This document shows, in pieces, positions 32,775-41,223 of a stretch of DNA of 41,223 nucleotides; the first letter of the stretch is position 1; each line of letters opens with the position of its first letter. The notes under the pieces were generated by a model. The model searched no databases, had not been told where the DNA came from, and saw nothing but the letters and a program-made list of their open reading frames with translations. The stretch covers positions 1-41,223 of the forward strand of contig DATKAB010000126.1 in NCBI GenBank assembly GCA_035498555.1, in the 5' to 3' direction. Position numbers and translations under genes: made by a program. The stretch comes from Candidatus Sulfotelmatobacter sp. (lineage in GTDB: Bacteria > Eisenbacteria > RBG-16-71-46).

Positions 32775-33941
32775 TTACTTCACCGAGAACGGCAGCGAGA
32801 GATCGGTGGTGTCCCAGCGCAGGTGGAGCACGCCGGCTTGGGGACGGTTCGGCACCGTGGCGATCCCGATCGTGAAGATCTCGAGCGGGGACTTCATCGA
32901 GCTGCGAGTGAGGGGAAACTGCGCCACATCCCGTGCGGGATCGTGCTCGGTGCCCCACTGGCCGGTCTGCGAGTTGAACACCAGCGCGTACTCATCGCCG
33001 GTGACGCGCGTCCACAGCGTGTACTTGCCCGCCGCCAGCGTCCGGCCGTCGATCACGAGATCGCGATCGGTCCAGAACTGGGTGGCGGCATTGGCGCCGG
33101 TGCGCCACAGCGTGTCGCCCAGCACGCCGTGATCGAAGATCACGCGCCCGCGCTTCGAAGGACGTCCGTAGTCCAGCTTGAGGTCGGCCACGCCGATCGA
33201 CACCCGCAGCGTGTCGCGCGAAGAGACCGCCGGACCGAAGGCGCCGCCCTTCGCGTCCACCGCGGCGAAGTGCGCGGCGATCGCGTTGAGATCCGCGTCG
33301 GCCACGCGTTGCACGGTGTGCTTGATGGTGCTGGTCGTGGCATCGAGCTTCTGCAGCCGGCCCCGCGCATCGGCCAGGAGCAGGTAGCGGCCGGGCGGGA
33401 GAACGGTGCGTACCGTGTCACCGCCGCCGCGAGTCGCCGAGAACCGGCCGGTCGCGCCGCCCACCGGGCCGACGAGATTCAGGCCCATGGTGTCGCGCCC
33501 CGACCGGCGCAGCCCGGCGAGCCACAGCTCGAACAGGCCGTAGGAGTCGGGCATCGAGAGGAACGCGTGCGCCAGCGGCCAGCTGCGCATCACCAGGGTG
33601 TCGCGCTTCTCCCCCGCGTACATCGAGTCGGGGGTGGCGCGAACGAAGATCGTGCGCGGCGTGCCGTTCACTCCCGGCGGCGGACCGAAGGTGAAGATCG
33701 CGTGATCGGGCGAGCCGTCGGGGCGAAGCGACACCACGTAGTCGAACACCGTGGTGCGCGGGACGCGCCGCACCACTTTGCCGGTCATGTGGTCGGCGAA
33801 CCGCTGGATCTTCTCGACCGAAATGGTGTCGGTGCCGAGCCGGGTGATGAATACGCCCGAACTGACCGCCTGCTCCGCCGAAGGCATCGGCGCGTTCTGC
33901 GCGGTGGCCAGCGAGACCACCAGCATGGCCGCAAACATCAT
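32775..33941 (-). CDS. Exported DUF2911 protein
   Basis: The 388-residue protein has a signal peptide (FAAMLVVSLATAQNA). A large N-terminal region (about 20-255), with much beta-sheet (VFDYVVSLRPDGSPDHAIF), leads to a C-terminal DUF2911 domain (about 270-385) recognisable by DYGRPSKRGRVIF, WRTGANAATQF, LAAGKYTLW and GQWGTEHDPARDV. DUF2911 proteins are common in Bacteroidota and Gemmatimonadota-like genomes and have no established activity. The adjacent start ATG doublet (33941/33938) follows AGGGGGG. It begins 16 nt after the stop of the aminotransferase gene, so the two are probably cotranscribed, although no functional link is evident. Confidence 0.88.
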   Translation of the reverse strand: MMFAAMLVVSLATAQNAPMPSAEQAVSSGVFITRLGTDTISVEKIQRFADHMTGKVVRRVPRTTVFDYVVSLRPDGSPDHAIFTFGPPPGVNGTPRTIFVRATPDSMYAGEKRDTLVMRSWPLAHAFLSMPDSYGLFELWLAGLRRSGRDTMGLNLVGPVGGATGRFSATRGGGDTVRTVLPPGRYLLLADARGRLQKLDATTSTIKHTVQRVADADLNAIAAHFAAVDAKGGAFGPAVSSRDTLRVSIGVADLKLDYGRPSKRGRVIFDHGVLGDTLWRTGANAATQFWTDRDLVIDGRTLAAGKYTLWTRVTGDEYALVFNSQTGQWGTEHDPARDVAQFPLTRSSMKSPLEIFTIGIATVPNRPQAGVLHLRWDTTDLSLPFSVK

Positions 33942-33957
33942 CGCCCCCCTGCGAGCG

Positions 33958-35157
33958 CTACGCCCGCTTCGCCACCGCTTCGCCGAGCCGCTCGATGTCG
34001 GCGGGCTCGATGTAGACCTGTGCCGAGATCCGGAGCCAGACCCGCCCCCGGATCGCGTGGACCTGCACTTCGATTCGATCTTCGAACAGCAGCGCGTCAC
34101 GGAGCCGCTGGGCATCTTCTCGAGTGCTGCCGATCGAGGATGGCGCCGGCACCGTGATCATCGCCGCGATCATGGACTCGGGCGTTTCCACCGTGGTGCC
34201 CCAGCGCCGCGTGAGGATGCGGCCGGTCTCCATGGCCAGCGCGTGCTGATACCGGCGCATCTCGTCGAGGCCCAGGTCGCGCATGAATTCGAGGCCGGCC
34301 GGCGCGGCGAGGTAGGAAGTGTTGTCGCGCGTGCCGACCATCTCGAACTCTTCGAGGAAACCCTTGCCGTAGCCCCAGGAGATGACGCTCGGGTGAAGCC
34401 CGGCCTGGCGGTCGGCCCGCGCCCACAAGAACGCGCAGCTCCGCGGCGCGCACGCCCATTTGTGGAGATTGGCCACGTACCAATCGACGCCCAGCGACGG
34501 CACGTCGAGGTCGAGCTGACCGGGCGCGTGCGCCGCATCCACCAGCATCGCGACGCCACGGGCACGGCAGCGCTCGGCGATCGCGCGAATCGGCATGACC
34601 AGCGCGGTCTCGGACGTGATGTGATCGACGACCAGCAGCCGGGTGCGCGGTCCGATTGCGGCGGCGATGGTCTCGACGCAGGTCGCGGGATCCCCGACCG
34701 GATAGGGCATCTCGATGCTGCGCACGGTGGCGCCGCGCAGCTCGGCGGCGTGGCGGGCGGCATGGGTGACCGCGCCGTAGTTGAGCTCGGTCACCAGGCA
34801 TTCGTCGCCGCGCTCGAACGGGAACGAGTGCAGCACGGCGTTCGCGCCGGTGGTGGCGTTCTCGACGAACACGACGTCCTCGGGCCGCGCGCGAATGAAC
34901 TCGGCCACCGGTCGCATGGCGACGCGTAGCCGCGGCGGTTCCTTGCGCGCCGGGCTCTGCCCCATCGACAGCTCGCGCAGCAGGAAGCGCGCCGGTTCGC
35001 GCTCGATCTCGTCGCGGAGGTGCTGCTGCGTTTCGAGCACGCGCCTTGGCGTGACGCCCACCGTGCCGTGATTGAGGTAGAGCATCGCCGGGTCGAGCGG
35101 CCACAGGTCGCGCACCGCGCGCCCGAAGCGCGCCGGGGCGTCTTTCTGGAGGGTCAT
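33958..35157 (-). CDS. PLP-dependent class V aminotransferase (isopenicillin-N-epimerase-like)
   Basis: The 399-residue enzyme has the fold-type I pattern of the class V family: LNHGTVGVTPRRVLE near the N-terminus, NATTGANAVL (100-109) for the phosphate, LVDAAHAPGQ with Asp207 contacting the pyridine ring, and Lys233 in ANLHKWACAP as the Schiff-base lysine. This arrangement, with NLHKW, fits isopenicillin N epimerase-like and cysteine-desulfurase-like relatives such as ergothioneine C-S lyase EgtE; the real substrate may be a sulfur-containing or aromatic amino acid. No neighbouring biosynthetic genes help. It lies 97 nt downstream of the spermidine-synthase-like gene on the same strand and 16 nt upstream of the DUF2911 gene. 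Confidence 0.88.
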   Translation of the reverse strand: MTLQKDAPARFGRAVRDLWPLDPAMLYLNHGTVGVTPRRVLETQQHLRDEIEREPARFLLRELSMGQSPARKEPPRLRVAMRPVAEFIRARPEDVVFVENATTGANAVLHSFPFERGDECLVTELNYGAVTHAARHAAELRGATVRSIEMPYPVGDPATCVETIAAAIGPRTRLLVVDHITSETALVMPIRAIAERCRARGVAMLVDAAHAPGQLDLDVPSLGVDWYVANLHKWACAPRSCAFLWARADRQAGLHPSVISWGYGKGFLEEFEMVGTRDNTSYLAAPAGLEFMRDLGLDEMRRYQHALAMETGRILTRRWGTTVETPESMIAAMITVPAPSSIGSTREDAQRLRDALLFEDRIEVQVHAIRGRVWLRISAQVYIEPADIERLGEAVAKRA

Positions 35158-35230
35158 GGGAGATCCCGGGTCGAAGTGTCGAGCTGGCCGTGCGCCGCCA
35201 GCATCCGAAGCGGCACTCTAGCGCATCTGG

Positions 35231-35257
35231 GAGGCCGCGGCCTCGGCCCCGGCCTCA
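35231..35257 (-). repeat. Inverted repeat after the spermidine-synthase-like gene
   Basis: A perfect 14-nt palindrome (GAGGCCGCGGCCTC, 35231-35244) is part of a larger possible stem, GAGGCCG (35231-35237) with CGGCCTC (35250-35256), touching the stop codon at 35255-35257. It may protect or end the upstream transcript before the aminotransferase gene; no T-run is seen. Confidence 0.4.
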
Positions 35258-37603
35258 TCGCTCGGAGGTTTGCCTTGGCGGATCCCGCGCCAACAGCACC
35301 ATCGCCAGAGCGTAGACCGCCCCGGCACCCAGCAGCACCGCGCTGAAGTTCATGAGCATCGCCCCGAGCACCGCCGCCACCGAACCGATCACGCTGCCAC
35401 AGCCGTTGGCCGCCCAGCCCCACGCGATGATTCCGGGCGCGCGTCCGCCCAGCCGCCGCACCGCGAGCGGGAACGGCATGCCCATCACGAATGCCAGCGG
35501 CGCGATCACCAGCAGCGCCGCGCCGGCGCGCACCGGCAGCGCCAGCGGCAGCCACAGCGGCACGAGCCTCGGCAGCACCACCGCCACGAACCCGATCGAG
35601 ACCAGCAGGGCGCCAAGCAACGGCATCGCGAGCCCCGGACCCGCCGGCCGCCGATCCACCCAGCCCGCGCCGAGTCCCGAGAACAGCAGAATCGCGAACA
35701 GCACCAGCGTCACCGAGTAGGTCGGATGGCCGAGCAGCAGCGCCAGCCGCTGCATCAGCACGACTTCGACCGCGATATAGGCGACCCCGAGCGCCAGGAA
35801 GTACGCCAGCCATCGCCAGCGCTGCGCAGGCGGCGCCGCGCCCGCGAGCAGCGGCACCGCCAGCAATCCCGCCGACAGCACCACCGCCAGCGCCAGCGCC
35901 GTGAGCAGCACGATCTGGGCGACCGGGATCGCCAGCGGCTCGAGGAAGCCGCGGCCGGTGAAGTGGCGCAACGCGCCGAGCCGGACGCGACTCCAGCGCG
36001 TCATCTGGAAGAAGAACGGGCTGTCGTCGGAGACCGGCGCGAGCGCGAAATCGGTGGCGGTATAGAAGCTCCTCGGATCGCGCGTGCCGAGGAACGCGCC
36101 GAAGAAGCTGGTGTCGGACGGGGCCAGGGGATCGTGCTGGAGCTGGCGTTGCGGATCGGCGGCGACGAAGGCGCGCGCCGCGGACACATCGGCGTCGGTC
36201 AGCGGCTCGGGGCTCACCAGCACCAGCGAGCGAAGCCGCTCCTCGATCACCATGACGTGACGCGAGGGTTCCCGCACTCCACGCCGCTCGAGCGCCGCGC
36301 GGATCAGCGAGACCAGGCGCGGCGCCTCGTAATACCAGCGGGTGATGGCGAGCAAGCCGTGGGGCGCGAGGTGATCGAGGAACGTGCTCATCGCTTCGAC
36401 GGTGTAGAGGTAGTTCTCGGACAGGCTGTAGGCGCCCGACGCGCTCGCCGCCCAGGTGTCGATGAGCGTGATCTGGATCACGTCCTGGCGCGCGCGGCTC
36501 CTGGCCATCCAGCTCCGCCCTTCGTCGCGCACCAGTGTCACGCGCGGATTGGCGAACGCGTAGGCCACCGTCTCGCCATAGCGATGTGTGACCAGGTCGA
36601 TGATCACCGGATTGATCTCGACCGCGGTGATGCGCGCGGCGTCCAGCGCCAGCGCGTTCTGCACGTCGATGCCGCCGCCCGAGCCGATCACCACCACCGA
36701 GCCGCCGCGGCGCAGGGCATAGGGCAGCGCGCTCACGTCGGCGAGAGCCGTGGCGGCGGTGCGCGGCGGCGCGATCGGGGTGGCGGCGCCGGCGTCGAGG
36801 AAGATCATCGGCGAAGCGTTCGGGCGATCCACCACGTCCACGCGCGCCAGCGGGCTCCAGGTCGTCGAGGCCAGCCGCCCGCCGCGATCACGAACCTCCT
36901 GCACCACCGGTTTGCTGTCGTCGAGCCGCACGTCGGGCAGCAACGCGGGCCAGAGCAGCAGCGGCAGGTGGAGCAGCGCGACGCCGCCGCTGAGCATCCG
37001 CGCGCGTCCGGGCGGCGCCATCAGCCAGGCGGCGATCGCCCCGAGCGCCGCCGAGAGCGCGATCGCGCCGCGGGCGCCGAGTGCCGGCAGGGCCACGAAC
37101 ACCAGCAGCGTCCCCAGCGCGGCGCCGGCCAGATCGAACGCATAGAGCCGGCCGGCGCGCTCGGGCCAGCGGCCGAGCACGCGTGCCACCGTCGAGCCGA
37201 AGAAGAAGAACGGCAGCGCCAGCAGCAGGTCGTCGAGCAGGAACCACAGCACCTGCGCCGGCTGCTGCAGGATGCGGAACGGGGAGAACGGGATGACGCT
37301 CGCCCCGAGATGGGCGCCGATCGCGGTGAGCGCGAACAGCAGCGGCGCCGCCCACGGCATGGCCGAGGCGCGCGAGCCGGACGTCGCCGATCGGCGATCG
37401 GCGATCGCCATCGCGACCCCGCTCGCGCCGATGCCGAACAGCGCGACCGAGACGACCAGGAAGGCGAAGTGGTACCAGATCGCGGCCGAGAAGATGCGGA
37501 CGAAGGTGACCTGGAACAGCAGCGCCCCGGCGGAGAGCGCGAACAGTCCGGCGTAGGCGCGGCGCGGCGGATTCAGCGCCGCATCGGCAGGCGTGACCGC
37601 CAC
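35255..37603 (-). CDS. Membrane spermidine-synthase-like (fused MFS/SpeE) protein
   Basis: The 782-residue protein has an N-terminal block of TM helices (about 15-240), a soluble methyltransferase/aminopropyltransferase-like domain (about 275-540) with the nucleotide motif VVVIGSGGGIDVQNAL and following acidic AVEINP, and a C-terminal block of at least six TM helices (about 560-775). This architecture is the large uncharacterised 'spermine/spermidine synthase domain with MFS-like membrane regions' group; it may make a polyamine or methylate a lipid-like substrate at the membrane. The chosen start is GTG at 37603, with GGGAG 5 nt upstream; the frame stays open upstream to 37909, but that sequence contains the small gene described next in another frame. 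Confidence 0.85.
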   Translation of the reverse strand: MAVTPADAALNPPRRAYAGLFALSAGALLFQVTFVRIFSAAIWYHFAFLVVSVALFGIGASGVAMAIADRRSATSGSRASAMPWAAPLLFALTAIGAHLGASVIPFSPFRILQQPAQVLWFLLDDLLLALPFFFFGSTVARVLGRWPERAGRLYAFDLAGAALGTLLVFVALPALGARGAIALSAALGAIAAWLMAPPGRARMLSGGVALLHLPLLLWPALLPDVRLDDSKPVVQEVRDRGGRLASTTWSPLARVDVVDRPNASPMIFLDAGAATPIAPPRTAATALADVSALPYALRRGGSVVVIGSGGGIDVQNALALDAARITAVEINPVIIDLVTHRYGETVAYAFANPRVTLVRDEGRSWMARSRARQDVIQITLIDTWAASASGAYSLSENYLYTVEAMSTFLDHLAPHGLLAITRWYYEAPRLVSLIRAALERRGVREPSRHVMVIEERLRSLVLVSPEPLTDADVSAARAFVAADPQRQLQHDPLAPSDTSFFGAFLGTRDPRSFYTATDFALAPVSDDSPFFFQMTRWSRVRLGALRHFTGRGFLEPLAIPVAQIVLLTALALAVVLSAGLLAVPLLAGAAPPAQRWRWLAYFLALGVAYIAVEVVLMQRLALLLGHPTYSVTLVLFAILLFSGLGAGWVDRRPAGPGLAMPLLGALLVSIGFVAVVLPRLVPLWLPLALPVRAGAALLVIAPLAFVMGMPFPLAVRRLGGRAPGIIAWGWAANGCGSVIGSVAAVLGAMLMNFSAVLLGAGAVYALAMVLLARDPPRQTSER

Positions 37604-37620
37604 GGCACTCCCGCGAGTAG

Positions 37621-37797
37621 TCAGTGGTGGGAGTGGCCCTCGTGCGATTGGGACTTGGACAAGATCTGCTCGCGCTTCCTGCTCAGGAGGCCGACTGCGA
37701 CGAACAGCACCACCAGCACCGTGACCCAGAACGCGGCGTAGACCGAAAACACCTTCTGGAGCGCGGGGACGAGCCCCGGTTCGGCTTCGAGCAGCAC
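37621..37797 (-). CDS. Small single-TM protein with His-rich C-terminus
   Basis: A 58-residue protein reads from a GTG at 37797: MLLEAEPGLVPALQKVFSVY, then a single TM helix (AAFWVTVLVVLFVAVGLLS, about residues 21-39), a positive stretch (RKREQ) and a polar tail ending HEGHSHH. A strong GGGAGGG lies about 8 nt upstream, and the gene ends 17 nt before the GTG of the spermidine-synthase-like gene, so it looks like the first gene of that operon. The positive-inside rule puts the His-rich end in the cytoplasm. The length and pattern recall CcmD-like small membrane proteins, but there are no cytochrome-maturation genes nearby. The function is unknown. It is short enough to be missed by most gene callers. 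Confidence 0.68.
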   Translation of the reverse strand: MLLEAEPGLVPALQKVFSVYAAFWVTVLVVLFVAVGLLSRKREQILSKSQSHEGHSHH

Positions 37798-37907
37798 GTG
37801 GGATTCCCTCCCTGTGGATCCAGCGGCAGGAGACTCGGACAGGCGCCACGCAGTCTAGCGAGGCTTGACGCTTCCCGCCAGCCGGTTGGGTGCAGTAGAT
37901 TTCCCGC

Positions 37908-39206
37908 ATGAGCCACTACCTTGAGACCCGACGCAAGCGCGTCGCCGACGCCTGGAATCTCACCGACGAGTTCGTGCTGCTCGGGGCCGGCGAGCCGATC
38001 GGGATTCCCGGCGGCGCCGACCAGACCTATCCCTTTGTCGCCCACTCCGACTACTTCTATCTCACCGACCGCGAAACCGTCGGCGGCGTGCTGGCCTTCG
38101 ATCCCAAGGAAGGCTGGACCGACTTCGTTCCCGACGTCACCGAGGCCGAGCGGATCTGGGAAGGGCGCACCGATTCGCCCGGGACGTCGCTGCAGATCCT
38201 GCCCGGCTGGCTGGCGGCGCGGCGCGGTCGGCCGCTGGTGATGCTCGGCGTCCCGCTGGCCGGCTTGCGCGGCGAGGCGGCGCGCACCGACGAGCTGGGC
38301 GAAGCGCTGATGCACGCGCGGCGTCCCAAGGACGCGGTCGAAATCGAGCGCATGAAGCGCGCGGCGGCGGCGACCGCGGCGGGCTTCGCGGCGGTCGAGC
38401 GGCTGATCCGCCCGGGCGCGAGCGAGCGACAGATCCAGATCGAGCTGGAGGCCGAGTTCTTCCGCCACGGCGGGGACCGGCCCGCCTACGGCACCATCGT
38501 CTCCGCCGGCTCCAACACCGCGGTGCTCCATTTCACGCCCGGTGGGCGCAAGCTGCGCGAGGGCGACCTGCTGATGATCGATGCCGGCGCCGAGGTGTCG
38601 CGTTACGCCGCCGACGTGACGCGCACCTGGCGCGCCGAGAGCGGCGCGTCGCCGGGCACCACCGATGCCGGTTTCTTCCGCGAGCTGTATCAGGTGGTGC
38701 TGGGAATCCTCGAGCGCGGCGTCGCCCGCTGCACTCCCGGCACCGAGTGGCGCGACGTCCATCTCGCCGCCTGCCGCGAGGTCGCCGAAGGCCTTGCGCA
38801 TCTCGGGATTCTCAAGGGCTCGGCCGATTCGCTGGTCGAACGCGACGCGCACGCGCTGTTCTTCCCGCACGGGCTCGGCCACATGGTGGGGCTCGGCGTC
38901 CGCGACGCGAGCGGCTATCTGCGTGGCCGCGTGCGCAGCACCCGGCCGGGGCTCAAGAACCTGCGCACCGATCTGCCGCTCGAGCCGGGCTACGCGATCA
39001 CCGTCGAGCCCGGCATCTATTTCATGCCGCCGCTCTTGAAGGACGCGGCGCGGCGTGCTCAGTACGCCGATGCGGTCGACTGGTCTCGGGTCGACGAGCT
39101 GCTCGAGTTCGGAGGCATCCGGATCGAGGACGACGTGCTGGTCACCGAGCAGGGTCCGGAGAACCTGACGGTCGCGATCCCGCGCGACCTCGCGCCGGTG
39201 CGGTAG
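37908..39206 (+). CDS. M24B metallopeptidase, Xaa-Pro aminopeptidase family
   Basis: The 432-residue enzyme has an aminopeptidase-P-like N-terminal domain (about 5-140; FVAHSDYFYLT matches the AMP_N signature) and a pita-bread catalytic domain (145-432). The five metal ligands of the M24 family are present: Asp225 (MIDAGAE), Asp236 (AADVTRTW), His325 (FFPHGLGHMVG), Glu367 (VEPGIYF) and Glu407 (GGIRIEDDVLV). It should remove an N-terminal residue before proline in cytoplasmic peptide turnover; Xaa-Pro dipeptidase activity is also possible. No signal peptide. It begins 110 nt from the divergent small TM protein and ends 27 nt from the convergent PEP carboxykinase stop. Confidence 0.93.
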   Translation: MSHYLETRRKRVADAWNLTDEFVLLGAGEPIGIPGGADQTYPFVAHSDYFYLTDRETVGGVLAFDPKEGWTDFVPDVTEAERIWEGRTDSPGTSLQILPGWLAARRGRPLVMLGVPLAGLRGEAARTDELGEALMHARRPKDAVEIERMKRAAAATAAGFAAVERLIRPGASERQIQIELEAEFFRHGGDRPAYGTIVSAGSNTAVLHFTPGGRKLREGDLLMIDAGAEVSRYAADVTRTWRAESGASPGTTDAGFFRELYQVVLGILERGVARCTPGTEWRDVHLAACREVAEGLAHLGILKGSADSLVERDAHALFFPHGLGHMVGLGVRDASGYLRGRVRSTRPGLKNLRTDLPLEPGYAITVEPGIYFMPPLLKDAARRAQYADAVDWSRVDELLEFGGIRIEDDVLVTEQGPENLTVAIPRDLAPVR

Positions 39207-39209
39207 CTC

Positions 39210-39228
39210 GCCGGCGCGGGCGCCCGGC
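39210..39228. terminator. Short G+C stem between convergent genes
   Basis: GCCGG (39210-39214) and CCGGC (39224-39228) form a 5-bp stem in the 27-nt gap between the convergent M24 peptidase and PEP carboxykinase genes. It may help bidirectional termination, but it is weak. Confidence 0.25.
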
Positions 39229-39233
39229 CGCTC

Positions 39234-41042
39234 TCAAGCGTTGGCGTCGACCTTGGCGGCGTGGAGCCGCTGCTCGAGCGTCGCCAGCTCGTCGCTGAGC
39301 CCCTGCGGCAGGTGCTTGCCGAAGCGCTCGAAGTGCTCGCGGATCGCGATCAGCTCGCTGCTCCACGCCTCGATATCGACGCGCAGGAGCTGGTCGATCG
39401 CGCCGGGCGTGATCTTGAAATTGCTCGTGTCCAGCGCGCCGGGCGCGGGCACCAGGCCGATCGGGGTCTCGACCGCCTGCCCGCTGCCGGTCACGCGTTC
39501 GAACACCCACTTGAGCACGCGGCTGTTGTCGCCGTAGCCGGGCCACAGGAACTTGCCGTCGTCGCCCTTGCGGAACCAGTTGACGTGATAGATGCGCGGC
39601 AACTTCGTGGCGTCGGCGCGCGCCCCGATCCTGAGCCAGTGCGCGAAGTAGTCGCCCATGTGGTACCCGCAGAATGGGAGCATGGCGAACGGATCGAAAC
39701 GCAGCGCGCCGACCTTGCCGGCGGCGGCGGCGGTGGTCTCGCTGCTCATGATCGAGCCGATGAACGTGCCGTGCTGCCACGAGCGCGACTCGTAGACCAG
39801 CGGCACCACCGTCGCGCGGCGGCCGCCAAACAGGATCGCCGAGATCGGCACCCCGTTCGGGTCCTCCCACGACGGCGAGATCACCGGACACTGGCGCGCC
39901 GGTGAGGTGAAGCGGGCGTTGGGATGCGCGGCCTTGCGGCCACTCTTCGGCGTCCAAGGGCGACGCAGCCAGTCGCTCAACTCGGCGGGCGGGGCTTCGG
40001 TCATCTCCTCCCACCAGATGTCCTGTTCGGCGGTGAGCGCGCAGTTCGTGAAGATCGAATTGCCGGCCATGGTCGCCATGGCGTTCGCATTGGTGCGCGA
40101 GCTGGTGCCCGGGGCGACGCCGAAGAAGCCGGACTCGGGATTGATGGCGTGGAGTCGGCCGTCAGGGCCGAACTTCATCCACGCGATGTCGTCGCCGATG
40201 GTCTCCACTTTCCAGCCCGGCAGCGTCGGCTGCAGCATGGCGAGATTGGTCTTGCCGCAGGCCGATGGGAAAGCTGCGGCAATGAAGATCTTGCGCCCCT
40301 CGGGATGGGTGAGTCCCAGGATCAGCATGTGCTCGGCGAGCCAGCCCTCGTCACGCGCCTGCACCGAAGCGATGCGCAGCGCATGGCACTTCTTGCCGAG
40401 CAGCGCGTTGCCGCCATAGCCCGAACCGAACGACCAGATCTCGCGGGTTTCGGGAAAGTGGGTGATGTACTTGTTGGCGGCGTTGCACGGCCAGGGAACG
40501 TCGGGAGCGTTGTCGGCCAGCGGTGCTCCGACCGAATGGAGCGCGCGCACGAACTCGCCATCGCCGCCCAGCGCTTCGAGCACCGTCTTCCCGACCCGAG
40601 CCATGATGTGCATGTTGGCGACCACGTACGGGGAGTCGGTCAGCTCCACGCCGATCTTGGCGATCGGCGAGCCGATCGGCCCCATGCTGTAGGGAATGAC
40701 GTAGAGCGTCCGTCCCTTCATCGCGCCGGTGAAGAGCTGGGTCAGATGGGCGCGCATCTCGGTCGGCTCGCGCCAGTGATTCGTGGGGCCCGCCTCTTCC
40801 CGCGTCCTGGAACAGATGAAGGTGAATTCCTCGACTCGCGCCACATCGGCCGGGTCCGAGCGCACGAACACGCTGTTGGGACGCCGGTTGGAATCCAGCC
40901 ACTGGGCCGTGCCGCCCTGCACCAGCAGCTTGAGCATCCGCTGGTATTCCTCGGGCGAGCCGTCGCACCACACCACCTGGTCGGGCTGGCAGAGCAGCGC
41001 CATGTCCCGAACCCAGGACTCGAGCCGCGAATGTGCCGTCAT
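39234..41042 (-). CDS. pckG: Phosphoenolpyruvate carboxykinase (GTP)
   Basis: The enzyme converts oxaloacetate and GTP to phosphoenolpyruvate, GDP and CO2, the first committed step of gluconeogenesis. The 602-residue length fits the GTP-dependent family (about 600-620), not the ATP form (about 540). Diagnostic motifs are [15 protein letters not shown] (204-218), the P-loop FPSACGKTN (258-266) with the reactive Cys262 specific to GTP enzymes, and the ETIGDDIAW and GVAPGTSS metal/substrate segments. [18 protein letters not shown] is also characteristic. I chose the ATG at 41042 because family members begin near this point; the extra upstream codons look non-coding. There is no strong Shine-Dalgarno. 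It is transcribed alone. Confidence 0.96.
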   Translation of the reverse strand: MTAHSRLESWVRDMALLCQPDQVVWCDGSPEEYQRMLKLLVQGGTAQWLDSNRRPNSVFVRSDPADVARVEEFTFICSRTREEAGPTNHWREPTEMRAHLTQLFTGAMKGRTLYVIPYSMGPIGSPIAKIGVELTDSPYVVANMHIMARVGKTVLEALGGDGEFVRALHSVGAPLADNAPDVPWPCNAANKYITHFPETREIWSFGSGYGGNALLGKKCHALRIASVQARDEGWLAEHMLILGLTHPEGRKIFIAAAFPSACGKTNLAMLQPTLPGWKVETIGDDIAWMKFGPDGRLHAINPESGFFGVAPGTSSRTNANAMATMAGNSIFTNCALTAEQDIWWEEMTEAPPAELSDWLRRPWTPKSGRKAAHPNARFTSPARQCPVISPSWEDPNGVPISAILFGGRRATVVPLVYESRSWQHGTFIGSIMSSETTAAAAGKVGALRFDPFAMLPFCGYHMGDYFAHWLRIGARADATKLPRIYHVNWFRKGDDGKFLWPGYGDNSRVLKWVFERVTGSGQAVETPIGLVPAPGALDTSNFKITPGAIDQLLRVDIEAWSSELIAIREHFERFGKHLPQGLSDELATLEQRLHAAKVDANA

Positions 41043-41136
41043 GATGGTGCGGCAGTCTAGCGGATGGGGTCTCGCCCGGAAAAGCCGGCCGGAAAAGGCG
41101 CTCCAGACCGACCGCCGGAGTGCCGAAAACTCCGTC

Positions 41137-41165
41137 GACCCCGCCGGGCCGGGCTCGACGGGGTC
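41137..41165 (-). terminator. Possible terminator of a gene beyond the right edge
   Basis: GACCCCG (41137-41143) pairs with CGGGGTC (41159-41165) around a 15-nt loop. Read on the minus strand, it is followed within about 7 nt by TTTT, so it could end a minus-strand gene that lies beyond the window, before the PEP carboxykinase promoter. The other bases of 41043-41223 hold no supported gene. Confidence 0.35.
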
Positions 41166-41223
41166 CACCCCCCTCTTCCAGGGATGGGAGTCTCTTTGGC
41201 CCTGTCACGACAGCTGCTCCTGA

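Noticed and set aside
35270-37741. An 823-codon open frame antisense to the spermidine-synthase-like gene
   Set aside because: Arg/Gln/Glu/His-rich with no domain or helix pattern; a typical G+C-rich antisense shadow of a well-supported membrane protein gene.
37861-37905. A TTGACG hexamer at 37865 as -35 promoter of the M24 peptidase gene
   Set aside because: The only -10-like stretch (TAGATT) is about 25 nt away, outside the usual 16-19 nt spacing.
1-41223. CRISPR array, tRNA/rRNA genes, insertion sequences or phage genes
   Set aside because: I looked for regularly spaced repeats, cloverleaf-like CCA ends, transposase and integrase motifs and found none.

Overview
This window is very G+C-rich, gene-dense DNA with no tRNA, rRNA, CRISPR array, insertion sequence or phage gene that I can see. 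The gene set (type IV pilus retraction ATPases, RND and MacAB-like efflux, GTP-dependent PEP carboxykinase, a secreted TPR-CHAT protein, DUF2911 and DUF6165 proteins, a membrane-embedded spermidine-synthase-like protein) suggests a chromosomal piece of a diderm, environmental bacterium, perhaps an uncultured lineage such as Eisenbacteria, Gemmatimonadota or a deltaproteobacterial relative. That taxonomic placement is inference; no marker gene here settles it. About 28 genes are supported, tightly packed, with many 1-8 nt overlaps.

Layout. 298-1053 is a secreted orphan. A minus-strand cluster follows (6532 to 1050): aspartokinase lysC, a PP2C phosphatase, and an exported TPR-CHAT protein. 6650-8492 is a plus-strand pair, a membrane cytochrome b and a Tat-exported molybdopterin oxidoreductase. 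8520-10355 (minus) encodes a five-S1-domain RNA-binding protein with a charged tail. Divergent from it, 10548-13818 holds a HEAT-repeat protein and an HD-GYP protein that overlap by 8 nt and share a related N-terminal module.

13820-25658 is a large envelope-export locus of two divergent operons. The minus operon is a Gly/His-rich secreted protein, a TolC-like channel, a MacA-like adaptor and a MacB-like permease with no ATPase. The plus operon is a response regulator, histidine kinase, RND adaptor and RND pump. A strong terminator-like hairpin closes the plus operon. 25827-29808 is a three-gene, translationally coupled type IV pilus motor operon: a GspE/PilB-like protein whose Walker A lysine is cysteine (a probable pseudo-ATPase with a c-di-GMP-type MshEN domain), then PilT and a PilU-like paralogue.

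30075-41042 is a mixed metabolic region: an F420-type NADP oxidoreductase relative, a secreted M20 peptidase, a DUF6165 protein, a DUF2911 protein, a class V aminotransferase, a spermidine-synthase-like membrane protein preceded by an overlooked 58-residue single-TM protein, an M24B aminopeptidase, and PEP carboxykinase.

The strongest leads for something undescribed are the pseudo-ATPase/PilT/PilU operon, the HEAT/HD-GYP pair with a duplicated N-terminal module, and the efflux locus in which an ATPase-less MacAB-like system, a Gly-rich exported protein and an RND pump may share one outer-membrane channel.
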